From NCBI RefSeq assembly GCF_037976325.1, contig NZ_CP150265.1, positions 4,645,501 through 4,709,500 on the forward strand: DNA of 64,000 nucleotides. Direction: 5' to 3'. Source of the stretch: Paenibacillus sp. FSL K6-3182. GTDB lineage: Bacteria; Bacillota; Bacilli; Paenibacillales; Paenibacillaceae. Made by a program: the position numbers and the translations under genes. Of the stretch, positions 43,123 to 52,170 are shown one piece after another. Position 1 is the stretch's first letter, and each line of letters starts with the position of its first letter. A model generated the notes under the pieces. That model was not told the DNA's origin and made no database searches. It worked only from the letters and a program-made list of their open reading frames with translations.

Positions 43123-43208
43123 GCTGTCATTACTTTAAAGTACTTCATTATGTACGTCTTCATATTACCATAGTTCATATTACCATAGTAAAATTACGAA
43201 ATTCAAAG

Positions 43209-43445
43209 TCAGCTAACCTGCCTCTCCCAAACCAAACAACCCCTATAAATACAAAAGGAACCATCGCTGTAATTCGCGTGATTCCTTCGGTGTTTCTTAT
43301 TCAGCTTCGCCTGCTTCTCCTGCAAAGTAGGTGTACGTTTGATCGTTGGATTGACGCCCAGCCAGCTGCCCCGCAGTGCATCCGGCGTCATGCGCCCTTG
43401 CTGCGCCAGCTTCTGCCTTGCTTTTCTCGCCTTGCTAATAGACAT
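43209..43445 (-). CDS. Small basic hypothetical protein
   Basis: 78 residues, rich in Lys, Arg and Gln (MSISKARKARQKLAQQGRMT start; LQEKQAKLNKKHRRN later), with a hydrophobic-aromatic tail. GGGAGG precedes the ATG at 43445; the frame extends to 43646 but that part lacks a site and overlaps the next gene. I do not recognise a family; the composition suggests nucleic-acid or ribosome binding. Confidence 0.7.
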   Translation of the reverse strand: MSISKARKARQKLAQQGRMTPDALRGSWLGVNPTIKRTPTLQEKQAKLNKKHRRNHANYSDGSFCIYRGCLVWERQVS

Positions 43446-43563
43446 TAGTAATGCCTCCCAAAAAAAAAGTATTATAAAGCAGCACCACCGAGCAAGCATA
43501 AACTTAGCTTCCTGCGGCTCGCTTCCTCCTATTATACGATGAAAACGTCCTTTGCGAAAGACG

Positions 43564-44139
43564 CTAGCGTGCGTGCAATAATTCAAACTCCTTGCGCAGC
43601 ATCGTAAATACAAGCAGCTCAATAAAATTCCCATCCTCAAACTCAAATTCCCTTGGCTGACTATCTTGTTTGAAACCGAGCTTACAGAGCAGGTTGATCG
43701 ATGCAGTGTTTGACGGATCTACCTTTGCCTCGATGCAATGCAGCTTCATTCTGTTGAAGCCAAAAGCGATAATGGGAGCCGCTACCTCACTCATAATCCC
43801 TTTCCGCCAGTAGCTTGGAGATAGATCATAACCTAAATCCGTACGCGCATGCTCCTTCAAATAATGTAAAAACCCACAGGTGCCGATTACTTTACCCGAG
43901 CTCTTCTCTTCAATTATCCATCTGATGCCTATTTGTAGAGCATAAATCTCCAAATGCCAATTCATTTCCTGCCATGCCTCGTCTTCTGCGGAGAAAGGCA
44001 GCAGCGGTGTATATTTGACAACATCATCATTGGAATAGAGCTCAAACAATTCATGCACATCCCGCTGCTCTGTTTTTCGCAAAATAAAACGATCCGTCTC
44101 TATTCGCGGAAACGTCTGAAATGAGAATGACGCACCCAT
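43564..44139 (-). CDS. GNAT-family N-acetyltransferase (RimJ/RimL type)
   Basis: 191 residues. RFILRKTEQRDVHELFELYSNDDVVKYT opening, GTCGFLHYLKEHARTDLGYDLSPSYWRKGIMSEV (the acetyl-CoA site is R-K-G-I-M), and NTASINLLCKLGF near the end. Likely acetylates a protein N-terminus or a small amine. AAAAGGGG precedes the ATG. Confidence 0.92.
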   Translation of the reverse strand: MGASFSFQTFPRIETDRFILRKTEQRDVHELFELYSNDDVVKYTPLLPFSAEDEAWQEMNWHLEIYALQIGIRWIIEEKSSGKVIGTCGFLHYLKEHARTDLGYDLSPSYWRKGIMSEVAAPIIAFGFNRMKLHCIEAKVDPSNTASINLLCKLGFKQDSQPREFEFEDGNFIELLVFTMLRKEFELLHAR

Positions 44140-44268
44140 CTATTCAACCCCTTTTCCCATCATACAAACACGTAAAATACATAATCTTTCCCTTGCATCA
44201 TAAGCTTGAAAAATGAGCCTTGCATGTGAACTTGCCATATAATCACGTTTGCGGGAGGAAAATAATGC

Positions 44269-44940
44269 ATGTTAAATCCAAATGAGCACAGCCGCGAAGA
44301 AGCACGTTTCTTCACATCGACTGATCCGAGGATAGATACGCTTATCTATCCTTTGCCTGAAACCTGGTGGAGCCGTCCCTATGAGTATGAATGGTGCCGA
44401 ACGCTCATTTCACCAAATGATATCGTACTGGATGCAGCCTGCGGCATTTCTCACCCATTAAAATTTTATTTGGGCGGCGTTTGCAAGGAAGTGCATGCTT
44501 GCGATTTCGATGCGCGCATTAGCTCGTGGGAGGCTATTTCTCAGGAAATTATTCAGGACGTAGGACAGCCAGCTCTCCAGTTAATAACCAACCACCAGGG
44601 CTGGTCCAAGGTTCAATATGCTCAGGCAAGTATAACTGACCTGCCTTATGAGGATAATTATTTTGACATCATCTTCTGTATTTCTGTGCTTGAGCATCTA
44701 AGACATGTGGATCAGGACCTCAGCTTAAAAGAATTCGCAAGAACAGTGAAACCAGGAGGCCGGATCGCGCTAACCTTCGATTATCCGACAGTTGACTTGC
44801 AGCAGCTCAAACGCGCCGCCGAATCCGCAGGACTCACATATGGCGGCGAATTTGAGGCGACGCCCAGCTCTACTGCTATTAGCTCAACTATGTGGGGAAC
44901 GTTATATTGCTTTAGAGTACTGTTAAACAAACCAGTATGA
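44269..44940 (+). CDS. Class I SAM-dependent methyltransferase
   Basis: 223 residues. Motif I is VLDAACGISHPLKF (the usual G-x-G partly replaced), motif II acidic VHACDFD, then DIIFCISVLEHL and VKPGGRIALTFDYP. GGGAGG is about 11 bases before the ATG. Substrate unknown. Its 3' end is close to the convergent diguanylate cyclase gene. Confidence 0.88.
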   Translation: MLNPNEHSREEARFFTSTDPRIDTLIYPLPETWWSRPYEYEWCRTLISPNDIVLDAACGISHPLKFYLGGVCKEVHACDFDARISSWEAISQEIIQDVGQPALQLITNHQGWSKVQYAQASITDLPYEDNYFDIIFCISVLEHLRHVDQDLSLKEFARTVKPGGRIALTFDYPTVDLQQLKRAAESAGLTYGGEFEATPSSTAISSTMWGTLYCFRVLLNKPV

Positions 44941-44992
44941 TTTTCTATTTAGGATGAATGGCGTATGGAGCAGAGCAGCCTTAACCGAACAA

Positions 44993-46561
44993 CTATTCCT
45001 CTCGTCCGCTTAATGGCTTATTGTCGTACACCGTTGTTCGGTTTCTGCCCGCTTCCTTCGAGCGATAAAGCGCTTGATCCGCCATTTCAATTATTTCCTT
45101 CGCATCCTTCACCTTCCCACTCGACATTGAAATGCCGATTGAAACGTAGATTGGACTGCCAGTCGGACTCGCGCCAGCAGCGATTCCTTCTCTAAGCCGC
45201 TCCGCAATATTGGTTGCTGTAGGAATGCTTCCTAGCTTAACCAGTATGCCAAACTCTTCACCGCCGTAGCGGAAGCTAAGATCGTGACTTCTGGAAAATG
45301 CTTTTATTTGCGCAGCTGTATAGATTAATACTTCATCTCCTATAAGATGCCCGTGCTGATCGTTAATTTTTTTGAAATGGTCAACATCCAGCAGTATAAG
45401 CGCAAACGGTATATCCTCGGCAATCCACTCCTGAATGGTCAAATCAAATGTTTTCCTATTCGCAAGTCCCGTAAGCCCATCCAATCGAATTTCCTTGTTC
45501 AGTAAATTAAAATGGTTATTTATACTTTGATTAAGCTGTCTCACTTCATAGATGTAAGAATTTGTTTTGGGCATTTTGGAACGTATCGCCTTTGTTGATA
45601 AAATTGCTTCCTCTGAGAAAGCAGCTAGTTCAAATAGAGGCTTTGATATTAAATGGGAAACGTACCACGCAAGCAGCAGGATGACGATAAACAACGGGAG
45701 AAATTGCAGCAGTATACTCCATATCAATTCATTTAACGGCTTATCAATAATTGAAGCAGGCGTTTGTGCTACGATTGCCCAACCGGTTATCGACTCGTTC
45801 GCATAACCCGCAAAATAACGATTTTGCTTTGAATTAACGATCTCCTGCGATCCGCTATGTCCAGCTAATGCCTTATTAATAACCTCATTTGAAGCAATTT
45901 TTTCATTAATTCGCTTATGGTCCGGATGGAAAATAAGGCGGCCTTGCTTATCTGCTACGTAGACGTAAGAGCCGTTTCCGTAAAAATGTTCGTTGAGCAA
46001 TTTGCTAAGCGCGTTGCTCTCGCTCAAATAAATGGTTCCAGCTACAAAACCTTCATATTCGCCTTGTTCATTAAATATGGGTGAAGAAATTAGCATAAGA
46101 AGCTGGTTCGTTGTTGTCCCCACATAAGGCTCTGAAATAAGCGGTCTTTTCTGTTCAACCGCTTGCTTCGCTGCGTAAGAGTTCAGCACTGCCCCTGCCT
46201 TGACTCCTCCGCTTGACAAACTAGATAACATCACTTTACGATTGGAATCCACAATGATAATCGCATTAAAATATTGCTCATTCGCATCGTACCAGCTATC
46301 CAATTCCTTTTGCGATATATTTTGTATGCCTGCTCTTGCCGCTATGGCATCAACATTGTTGCTAATAATATCCAATAATTCTTTCGTATTAGAGGACAGC
46401 TTTTGCGCATATTGATAATTGCTTTCCAAATAACCCGACGTTAGTGAAGTCTTGTTTGTCGTCCATGCAAAATAACCGCCGATGATGGCGGTTAAGATAA
46501 CAGAGCCGATTACGAACAGCCCCAAGACGAATCGAAGTTTTAAGCCTTTGCGTGTACCCAC
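44993..46561 (-). CDS. Diguanylate cyclase with extracellular Cache sensor
   Basis: 522 residues: N-terminal membrane helix, extracellular dCache-type ligand-binding region (about 40-270), second membrane helix (about 275-300), a HAMP-like linker and a C-terminal GGDEF domain. The active-site loop is RYGGEEFGIL (GGEEF), which is functional in many cyclases; DVDHFKKINDQHGH binds metal and GTP. GTG at 46561 has AGAAGGA upstream; TTG at 46585 is the longer option. Produces cyclic di-GMP. Confidence 0.93.
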   Translation of the reverse strand: MGTRKGLKLRFVLGLFVIGSVILTAIIGGYFAWTTNKTSLTSGYLESNYQYAQKLSSNTKELLDIISNNVDAIAARAGIQNISQKELDSWYDANEQYFNAIIIVDSNRKVMLSSLSSGGVKAGAVLNSYAAKQAVEQKRPLISEPYVGTTTNQLLMLISSPIFNEQGEYEGFVAGTIYLSESNALSKLLNEHFYGNGSYVYVADKQGRLIFHPDHKRINEKIASNEVINKALAGHSGSQEIVNSKQNRYFAGYANESITGWAIVAQTPASIIDKPLNELIWSILLQFLPLFIVILLLAWYVSHLISKPLFELAAFSEEAILSTKAIRSKMPKTNSYIYEVRQLNQSINNHFNLLNKEIRLDGLTGLANRKTFDLTIQEWIAEDIPFALILLDVDHFKKINDQHGHLIGDEVLIYTAAQIKAFSRSHDLSFRYGGEEFGILVKLGSIPTATNIAERLREGIAAGASPTGSPIYVSIGISMSSGKVKDAKEIIEMADQALYRSKEAGRNRTTVYDNKPLSGREE

Positions 46562-46641
46562 AGTTGTTCCTTCTCTCGTTGCCAAAGTACAGCCTTATTT
46601 TAGCGTATATGGGCGAGAAAAGAAATAGTCCTTACTTTCGT

Positions 46642-46953
46642 CTATACAGAAGCTGGTTGAATAATGGCCGTTAACAGGCCTGGAAAGCGAGCATCCAAAT
46701 CCTCAGTGCGCAGCGTCAAAAAATGCTGGGTGCCTTGCTTTCTAACATTCACTACACCCGCTTCACGCAATGTACGGAAATGATGCGTCATTGTAGACTT
46801 TACGACAGGAAGATCAAAGTGACCGCAGGACTGCTCGCCATGCTTAACGATAGCGACAACAATGCTAAGCCGAATAGGATCACTTAATGCATATAAAACA
46901 GAAGTAAGCTCAATATCCTCACGATTGGGATGGAATAATATTTTCAAAGGCAT
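46642..46953 (-). CDS. ArsR-family winged-helix regulator
   Basis: 103 residues. ALSDPIRLSIVVAIVKHGEQ and the recognition helix VVKSTMTHHFRTLREAGVV, then GTQHFLTLR wing. No metal-binding cysteine box except CGHFD, so sensing is unclear. The ATG at 46953 has GAGAGGTG. It is divergent from an MFS exporter and a 15+15 palindrome lies between, so it very probably represses that pump. Confidence 0.92.
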   Translation of the reverse strand: MPLKILFHPNREDIELTSVLYALSDPIRLSIVVAIVKHGEQSCGHFDLPVVKSTMTHHFRTLREAGVVNVRKQGTQHFLTLRTEDLDARFPGLLTAIIQPASV

Positions 46954-47004
46954 TCGCACCTCTCTCATTAAGTACTTATTGCATTATACCATAGCTCATG
47001 CTAT

Positions 47005-47040
47005 ATTTTCATTGTACGATAATATTCGTACAATGAAAAT
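47005..47040. promoter_or_regulatory. 15+15 bp perfect palindrome, operator for the ArsR-type repressor
   Basis: ATTTTCATTGTACGA (47005-47019) and its exact complement (47026-47040) with a 6-base spacer, in the 116-base space between the regulator and the MFS gene. Length and position fit an ArsR dimer operator that covers both promoters. Confidence 0.8.
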
Positions 47041-47069
47041 AGATAAAGAGACAACTTTGGAGGTTCTAT

Positions 47070-48461
47070 ATGAGAAACAGTGCCGCTGTTACTGCCCCAC
47101 CCTTATTCACCGAGGAGCGGCCCGCCTTTAGAGACGGTCTCGTTATCCCGCTGCTAGGTTTAACCGTAATTATTGTGATCATGAATACGATGATGTTTAA
47201 TCTGGCCTTGCCCCAAGTAACGGCTCAGTTTATGCTATCCCCATCGGCAGCTTCCTGGATCATAACGGGTTATTCCATTATATTTGCCATTTCATCGATT
47301 ACCTACAGCAGACTCTCTGACTTTGTTCCGATTCGTCTGCTGCTCACGATTGGCTTAATCGCCATGGGCGGCGCATCTGTGCTTGGTTATTTTAGTCATC
47401 ATTATGTACTGCTGCTTGTCGCGCGCCTTATTCAAGCTTGCGGAGCGGGCTCTGTCCTTAGTTTAACCATCGTGCTCATTACACGATTTATTCCACTTGC
47501 TCGCCGGGGCAAATCCATGGCACTCATTACTTCGGCTGCCTCGCTTGGCCTTGGTTTAGGCCCCGTCATCGGCGGTGCTATAACACAATATTTAGGCTGG
47601 AACGATCTGTTTATCGTTACTGGAATCTCACTTTTACTCATTCCTGTGTTTTATCGACTGCTGCCGGTTGAAGCATCGAACAAGGGGTCCTTCGATATCC
47701 TCGGTGCCGCTCTTGTCGGAATTGGTTCCACAGGTGTTCTGCTCTATATTACGAACCATTTCTTAATTGCTCTTATTGGCGGAATACTTGCACTAATCTT
47801 ATTCTGGATACGGATTAATCGTGCAGTAAATCCTTTTGTTCAGCCTACTCTGTTCCGCAATAAAAGGTATATTCGTCTGATTACACTTGGTGTTGTATCT
47901 TACATTAACAATTTTTCCACACTTTTTCTGCTGCCTCAGGTGCTTATTCACCTGTTCAAGCTGACACCAGGTCAAGCAGGTCTCATTATTTTTCCGGGAG
48001 CCATAGTAGCTATGCTTTCCTCCAATCGCATTGGAAAAATCATTGATCAACACGGCAACAGCTTGCTGCTTCGGCTATCTCCTTGTTTTCTCTTGCTCGC
48101 TGCTGTTTCTTTCGCCTTGTTCGCGGATCAATCCATCTACGTTGTCATGGCCATTTATATCGTGATGAGCGTTAGTTTCTCCGCGTTAAACTCTGGCGTT
48201 TCGAACGAGCTGTCAAGAATCTTACCAAGTGAGCATGTAGGTGCTGGAATGGGCTTATTCCAGCTGTCGCAATTCATTAGCGGCGCTTTCAGCGTAGCGA
48301 TTAGCGGTATCGTTCTCGCGGCACAAAGCAATGTTCCGCTTGACCGTGCATTTTCAAATATATTTTGGGGAATGGGCGTCATTGCCGCCTTCGCCATTGC
48401 AGCATCGTGGCTGTACTATTTCTCTTCAAAGCAGCAGCTCGATGAGTCAAATCGACGTTAA
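47070..48461 (+). CDS. MFS transporter, DHA2-like exporter
   Basis: 463 residues with 12-14 predicted helices. After the first helices, SRLSDFVPIRLLLTIG; a motif-C region SLGLGLGPVIGGAITQYLGW; second half contains KIIDQHGNSLLLR. GGAGGTT precedes the ATG. Controlled, by position, by the divergent ArsR protein. Substrate unknown, probably a toxic small molecule. Ends two bases from the convergent AlkD gene. Confidence 0.92.
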   Translation: MRNSAAVTAPPLFTEERPAFRDGLVIPLLGLTVIIVIMNTMMFNLALPQVTAQFMLSPSAASWIITGYSIIFAISSITYSRLSDFVPIRLLLTIGLIAMGGASVLGYFSHHYVLLLVARLIQACGAGSVLSLTIVLITRFIPLARRGKSMALITSAASLGLGLGPVIGGAITQYLGWNDLFIVTGISLLLIPVFYRLLPVEASNKGSFDILGAALVGIGSTGVLLYITNHFLIALIGGILALILFWIRINRAVNPFVQPTLFRNKRYIRLITLGVVSYINNFSTLFLLPQVLIHLFKLTPGQAGLIIFPGAIVAMLSSNRIGKIIDQHGNSLLLRLSPCFLLLAAVSFALFADQSIYVVMAIYIVMSVSFSALNSGVSNELSRILPSEHVGAGMGLFQLSQFISGAFSVAISGIVLAAQSNVPLDRAFSNIFWGMGVIAAFAIAASWLYYFSSKQQLDESNRR

Positions 48462-48462
48462 G

Positions 48463-49131
48463 CTAAACGATATGCTTTAACGCCTCTTTCTTGCTAAGCG
48501 GCGAGAGCGGCGTTTCTTCTACAAACCGATGCACACAGGCTGCATCGGTTTTTGCATATTCTCTAAGCGCCCAGCCGATCGCTTTGCGAATGAAAAACTC
48601 GCTTTCGTCCTTCGTGCGGCGTATGTAGTCAAATAACCGATCTGTATCCGTATCATGCTTGTACCTAAGCTGAAACAACAAAGCAGTTCTGCGGAGCCAC
48701 ATCTGATCTGAATCGATCCAGCGCTCCGTATACTCCGCTGTTAATTCCGGATATTTCGAGAGCTGACTGCCGACTAAATGCGCTGCCAGAAAATCAACGG
48801 TATCCCACCAAGAATGGGTCGTTACCCACCGCTCCAGCCTGTCGATATGTGAAGGCTCAGCCTCTTTGCTGTATCTTTCCATCAAACCCATCGCTACATA
48901 ATGGAACTCTCGCTCGTTCAGCTGCCATAGCTGCTCTGCTGTTTGCAACAGCTCCTCGCCCTTCGGCTTTTCATTTTGCTTCCAAAATTCGCGCAGCAGC
49001 TGTGTTCGCTCCGGAGTCTTTAGGCCAAGAAATATAAATTGGCCGCGCATGTAAGCCTCCATAGGCTGAGCCGTCTCCGGATTGGCGTGCTCCCTGAACT
49101 TTGCTTCCAAAGCATGCGCAATTGCAGTCAT
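48463..49131 (-). CDS. DNA alkylation repair protein, AlkD-like
   Basis: 222 residues built of HEAT-like helical repeats. FIFLGLKTPERTQLLREFWKQ and the DNA-glycosylase segment HSWWDTVDFLAAHLVG are AlkD hallmarks; IRKAIGWALREYAKTD is near the end. Relatives excise N3- and N7-alkylpurines without base flipping. ATG at 49131 chosen because AAAGGAG lies ten bases upstream; a frame to 49164 lacks a site. Confidence 0.91.
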   Translation of the reverse strand: MTAIAHALEAKFREHANPETAQPMEAYMRGQFIFLGLKTPERTQLLREFWKQNEKPKGEELLQTAEQLWQLNEREFHYVAMGLMERYSKEAEPSHIDRLERWVTTHSWWDTVDFLAAHLVGSQLSKYPELTAEYTERWIDSDQMWLRRTALLFQLRYKHDTDTDRLFDYIRRTKDESEFFIRKAIGWALREYAKTDAACVHRFVEETPLSPLSKKEALKHIV

Positions 49132-49165
49132 CAAATACCAGCTCCTTTTCTTGAACGATAACACA

Positions 49166-49202
49166 AAGCAGCCCTAACCATCAATGATGGTCAGGGCTGC
49201 TT
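49166..49202 (-). terminator. Terminator after the secreted SLH-type gene
   Basis: AAGCAGCCCTaACCATC and GATGGTcAGGGCTGCTT with a three-base loop, about 30 bases after the stop on the minus strand. Confidence 0.85.
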
Positions 49203-49231
49203 CATCGTAACTATTTTGCCAAATAATCTTA

Positions 49232-50587
49232 TTAAGCCGCTTCGTTATGCAAATATCTAAAGAATGGCTTATCTACCCAAAATTGAGTAGGCGTAATGTT
49301 GACATTAGGATCAATGGCTTTAAATCCTGCAACGACCTTCGCAGAATCCTCATTAAGCGAGAACGGGTTAACTGTATAAGGGCTGTCTGGATCTGTAATA
49401 AAGTTGTTCGTAATAATTTCATAATCCTTTAGTGCAGTTTGTGAGTAGTAGAGCGGCTGCCACCATGATGCAACGATAAGTCCTGCTTGATCCTCTTCAT
49501 CTTTCTTCGCATAAGCTAGAACAACGTCTTGGAAAGCTGCTTTATCTGCCGCAGTTGCAAATTCAAATTCAAGGTCATACTCTTTGGAATACGAAATATA
49601 GTTGCCATTTGAAATTTTAACTACGTTTGGACCAGGATTGCCCCATTCCGCTAGAAAAATAAATGCGGATGTTTTTGGCTCGAATTGCACTTTCGCATTT
49701 AGGCCTTCACTGCGAAGCAAACCAATAAGCTGAATCGCGTGATTAAAATCGGAATGACCGTAAATCAGAGACAAAGAATCGATGAAGTTAGCATTGAAAC
49801 GGGAGTCCTTGATGTTGTAGCCTGTGATCAAGCTTTGCTCCAAAGCAGTATTTACCAGCTTTTGCAGCTTAGGCGCATCGATAATATCAGAAGTTTCGTA
49901 AGCGCTGCTTAGCTTTTGGAAAATATCGTTGTCGTTAACATAACCGATATACTTTTTGTAAAGACCTTTTGTAATAAGCACTTTACCAAGCAATGTGTGG
50001 ATCAATTGATCGCTTGCTGCATTTTTTGGTTTGAAGCCTGTGTAAAATTCAGCTGGTAGCAAGCCTGTATCTACTGCTGCTGCAACTTCTTGCGCACCTT
50101 TTGTGCCAAGCGCGCTGCTTTTAACGTTCAGCTTCGTTAGTACTTTGTTTACTTTAACAGCCGGGTATGTATAAGCAAGCTCCTTCAAATCTGCTGCTCT
50201 TACCGCAATGGAAACCGCTACAGCGCTTGTAAGTACTTGATCGCCTTGAATGGCCGGGCCAGACAAAATGCCTTTCTCATACAAAGCCGCCGCTGCAGGA
50301 TAAAGCTTGTTATCTGACTTTACATCGGAGAAAGTGACCTCTTTGCCTGATGGCTCGTAACCAAGAATATCAGCTACTGCTTCAATGAATTCACCCTTCG
50401 TCACTTTGCTGGAGAGGCTGACATTAAATTTTTCTTTCAAAAACTGCTTATACTGTGCTGCGCCATCTTCCTTTAGTGCCGCTGCTTCAGACGGAGCCGC
50501 AAAGGCTGCTGATTGTGTAAAGATAACAGAGAAAGATAAGAGGAGTGCTACTAGCAGTTTTGTGTATGATGCTTTTGTGTTTTTCAT
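49232..50587 (-). CDS. Secreted protein with an S-layer-homology-like region
   Basis: 451 residues. Signal peptide KLLVALLLSFSVIFTQSAAFA, cleaved after AFA. Residues about 40-110 resemble SLH motifs (VTKGEFIEAVADILGY..FSDVKSDNKLYPAAAALYEKGILSG), which anchor proteins to cell-wall polymers. The rest is a large extracellular domain of unknown fold. Start at 50587 is set by TGGAGG eight bases upstream. Own terminator; single gene. Confidence 0.87.
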   Translation of the reverse strand: MKNTKASYTKLLVALLLSFSVIFTQSAAFAAPSEAAALKEDGAAQYKQFLKEKFNVSLSSKVTKGEFIEAVADILGYEPSGKEVTFSDVKSDNKLYPAAAALYEKGILSGPAIQGDQVLTSAVAVSIAVRAADLKELAYTYPAVKVNKVLTKLNVKSSALGTKGAQEVAAAVDTGLLPAEFYTGFKPKNAASDQLIHTLLGKVLITKGLYKKYIGYVNDNDIFQKLSSAYETSDIIDAPKLQKLVNTALEQSLITGYNIKDSRFNANFIDSLSLIYGHSDFNHAIQLIGLLRSEGLNAKVQFEPKTSAFIFLAEWGNPGPNVVKISNGNYISYSKEYDLEFEFATAADKAAFQDVVLAYAKKDEEDQAGLIVASWWQPLYYSQTALKDYEIITNNFITDPDSPYTVNPFSLNEDSAKVVAGFKAIDPNVNITPTQFWVDKPFFRYLHNEAA

Positions 50588-50743
50588 GAACATTGCCTCC
50601 ATGTTTCTAATTCCGATGTTTTTAATCGGGTATGAGTAATGTTCCATAGTATACCAGCTAAAAAATGAAAGTGTCAATAAATATATTTTATTTATTAAGT
50701 TTTTCTTTGCTCGGATGTCATCGTTATTTTGTCATACAATATT

Positions 50744-51241
50744 TCATTCGTTTTTACCTTTAGCAGAGATAACCTTGCACCACTCAAGAACTGCTTTGTC
50801 GACTTCGTCCATATGACCAATTTCTTCAATTAAATCCCAAAGTACGATCTGCTCAGTTTCTTCATTTGCTTGGAATGGGACGAGCTTATCTACACTAGCA
50901 TAATAAATGGGATTATATTTGATATCTCCATTAGGCTTCTTCACTTTTATCAACCCGATGAACTCGAGGTCATTAACGATTTGTGATGTTTCTTCGAATA
51001 ACTCCCTGCTTGCACATTCCCTCGGTGTTTCCCCTTCCTCTCTTCCCCCTGCGGGTACTTCCCATTGTTGTCTCCACTTGTTAAAACAAATAAGAAATCG
51101 CTCGCCACAGTTGATTACCGCGTATGATCCCGCCAAAGGTACATCCTCTCTGAGCTCATCCTCTTTCATAGGCAGGCATGCCAATAGCTCAAAACCATCT
51201 TTATTGGACGTTATACTCAACGTTATCTCTCCTTCCATCAT
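50744..51241 (-). CDS. NUDIX hydrolase
   Basis: 165 residues. NUDIX box AGGREEGETPRECASRELFE then ETSQI: the residues fit G-x5-E-x7-REUxEE, but the usual glycine near the end is serine. Hydrolyses a nucleoside-diphosphate-linked compound in relatives. Start uncertain: the ATG at 51241 has weak AAGGT, while a TTG at 51220 follows GGAGAG. Confidence 0.87.
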   Translation of the reverse strand: MMEGEITLSITSNKDGFELLACLPMKEDELREDVPLAGSYAVINCGERFLICFNKWRQQWEVPAGGREEGETPRECASRELFEETSQIVNDLEFIGLIKVKKPNGDIKYNPIYYASVDKLVPFQANEETEQIVLWDLIEEIGHMDEVDKAVLEWCKVISAKGKNE

Positions 51242-51374
51242 TTACTTACCTTCGATTACTCCACTTTATAAGAGATTTATGGATTCGTGTAGCTCTACAT
51301 TTACGTAGTACTCGCAATAACGGCTTTATTTAGTCATCATTTTCTGTTCAATCAGGCCGACCTAACAATACAAA

Positions 51375-51396
51375 AAGACTGCCCTTAGGCAGCCTT
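51375..51396 (-). terminator. Terminator after the small membrane protein
   Basis: AAGACTGCC and GGCAGCCTT (one G-T) around CTTA; minus-strand read-out ends in TTTTTG about 55 bases after the stop. Confidence 0.8.
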
Positions 51397-51453
51397 CATA
51401 TAGAAATACATTTAATTCGCAGCATCCATTTGCTTATTTATGATAATGATTTA

Positions 51454-51777
51454 CTATAAATCTTCAAAGCCTACCGCAATAAAAATACCTGCACTAACGA
51501 CAGCAATATGAACAATAGAAAATAAAACATGTACGGAAACTACATTCAAATCTTTTCTTGTCAGCTGGGGGCTCGTTCTTAACTTATATATGGAAAAGCC
51601 AATTAGGCCCGTTATGAATAATGATTGAGCCAACCATCTTGAAACGGTTAAAAAAGCTGGAGTGTTATTAACGATGGGGTTTAAAAACCAACGAAATGGA
51701 TCAAATAACATTGCCGAAAGAATCATAGCCCATGCCAACAAATGAATCGGCAAAGCAGTTAAAATATGATTTCGAAT
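51454..51777 (-). CDS. Small membrane protein, probable ATT start
   Basis: 107 residues with three hydrophobic segments, ending GIFIAVGFEDL. Translation from a TTG at 51753 has no ribosome binding site. Extending upstream in frame to an ATT at 51777 adds (M)RNHILTA and places the start nine bases after AGGAGG (51787-51792). ATT starts are rare, so a sequencing difference or use of TTG remains possible. Hypothetical family. Confidence 0.68.
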   Translation of the reverse strand: MRNHILTALPIHLLAWAMILSAMLFDPFRWFLNPIVNNTPAFLTVSRWLAQSLFITGLIGFSIYKLRTSPQLTRKDLNVVSVHVLFSIVHIAVVSAGIFIAVGFEDL

Positions 51778-51842
51778 AGCTGCTCTCCTCCTATTTTGCG
51801 ATCAGATACCATTGAGACGTGACAATTTAGAACAATGTTGCT

Positions 51843-52031
51843 TTGTTAACGGACATCAGGTACTCTATTTGCCACATTTCCACCCTTTTTTGCGAACTAA
51901 CGGACATAGAGGACCTTATTCAGCTTCAAAAGTTATATTTATGCTCCTTTTCACAGCCATAACGTATCCTATGTCCGTTAGCAAGCGGATTGTACGTTAA
52001 ACACATATATAGCGTCCTCTATGTCCGTTAC
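51843..52031. repeat. TAACGGACAT repeat cluster 1
   Basis: Four copies of the word TAACGGACAT: forward near 51847 and 51898, reverse near 51970 and 52021. The pair TAACGGACATAGAGGAC (51898-51914) and its exact complement (52014-52030) form a 17-bp inverted repeat 99 bases apart, with further imperfect pairing around it. It lies in the 390-base gap between the small membrane protein and the pentapeptide gene; no gene is supported there. Confidence 0.85.
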
Positions 52032-52170
52032 TGTACCTCTAAAATCGCGAACAACTCCTAATAGAAAAACCCACCCCATTGATTCTAAAAAAACCGCAAA
52101 AGGCTGCCTAGTTGGCGAACTTTTTACGGCTTTAAGTGATCGTGCCTCGCTGAATAAAATTTCTATATTC

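Larger units (their letters stand above)
42832..43208. other. Intergenic region with a long hairpin and a short direct repeat
   Basis: 377 bases without a convincing gene. It holds the LexA-like site, an 18-bp perfect hairpin at 43083-43122 and a 14-base direct repeat (CATATTACCATAGT at 43161-43174 and 43176-43189). Confidence 0.65.

Noticed and set aside
43446..43646. Long start for the small basic gene
   Set aside because: The extra part overlaps the GNAT gene and has no ribosome site; the internal ATG has GGGAGG.
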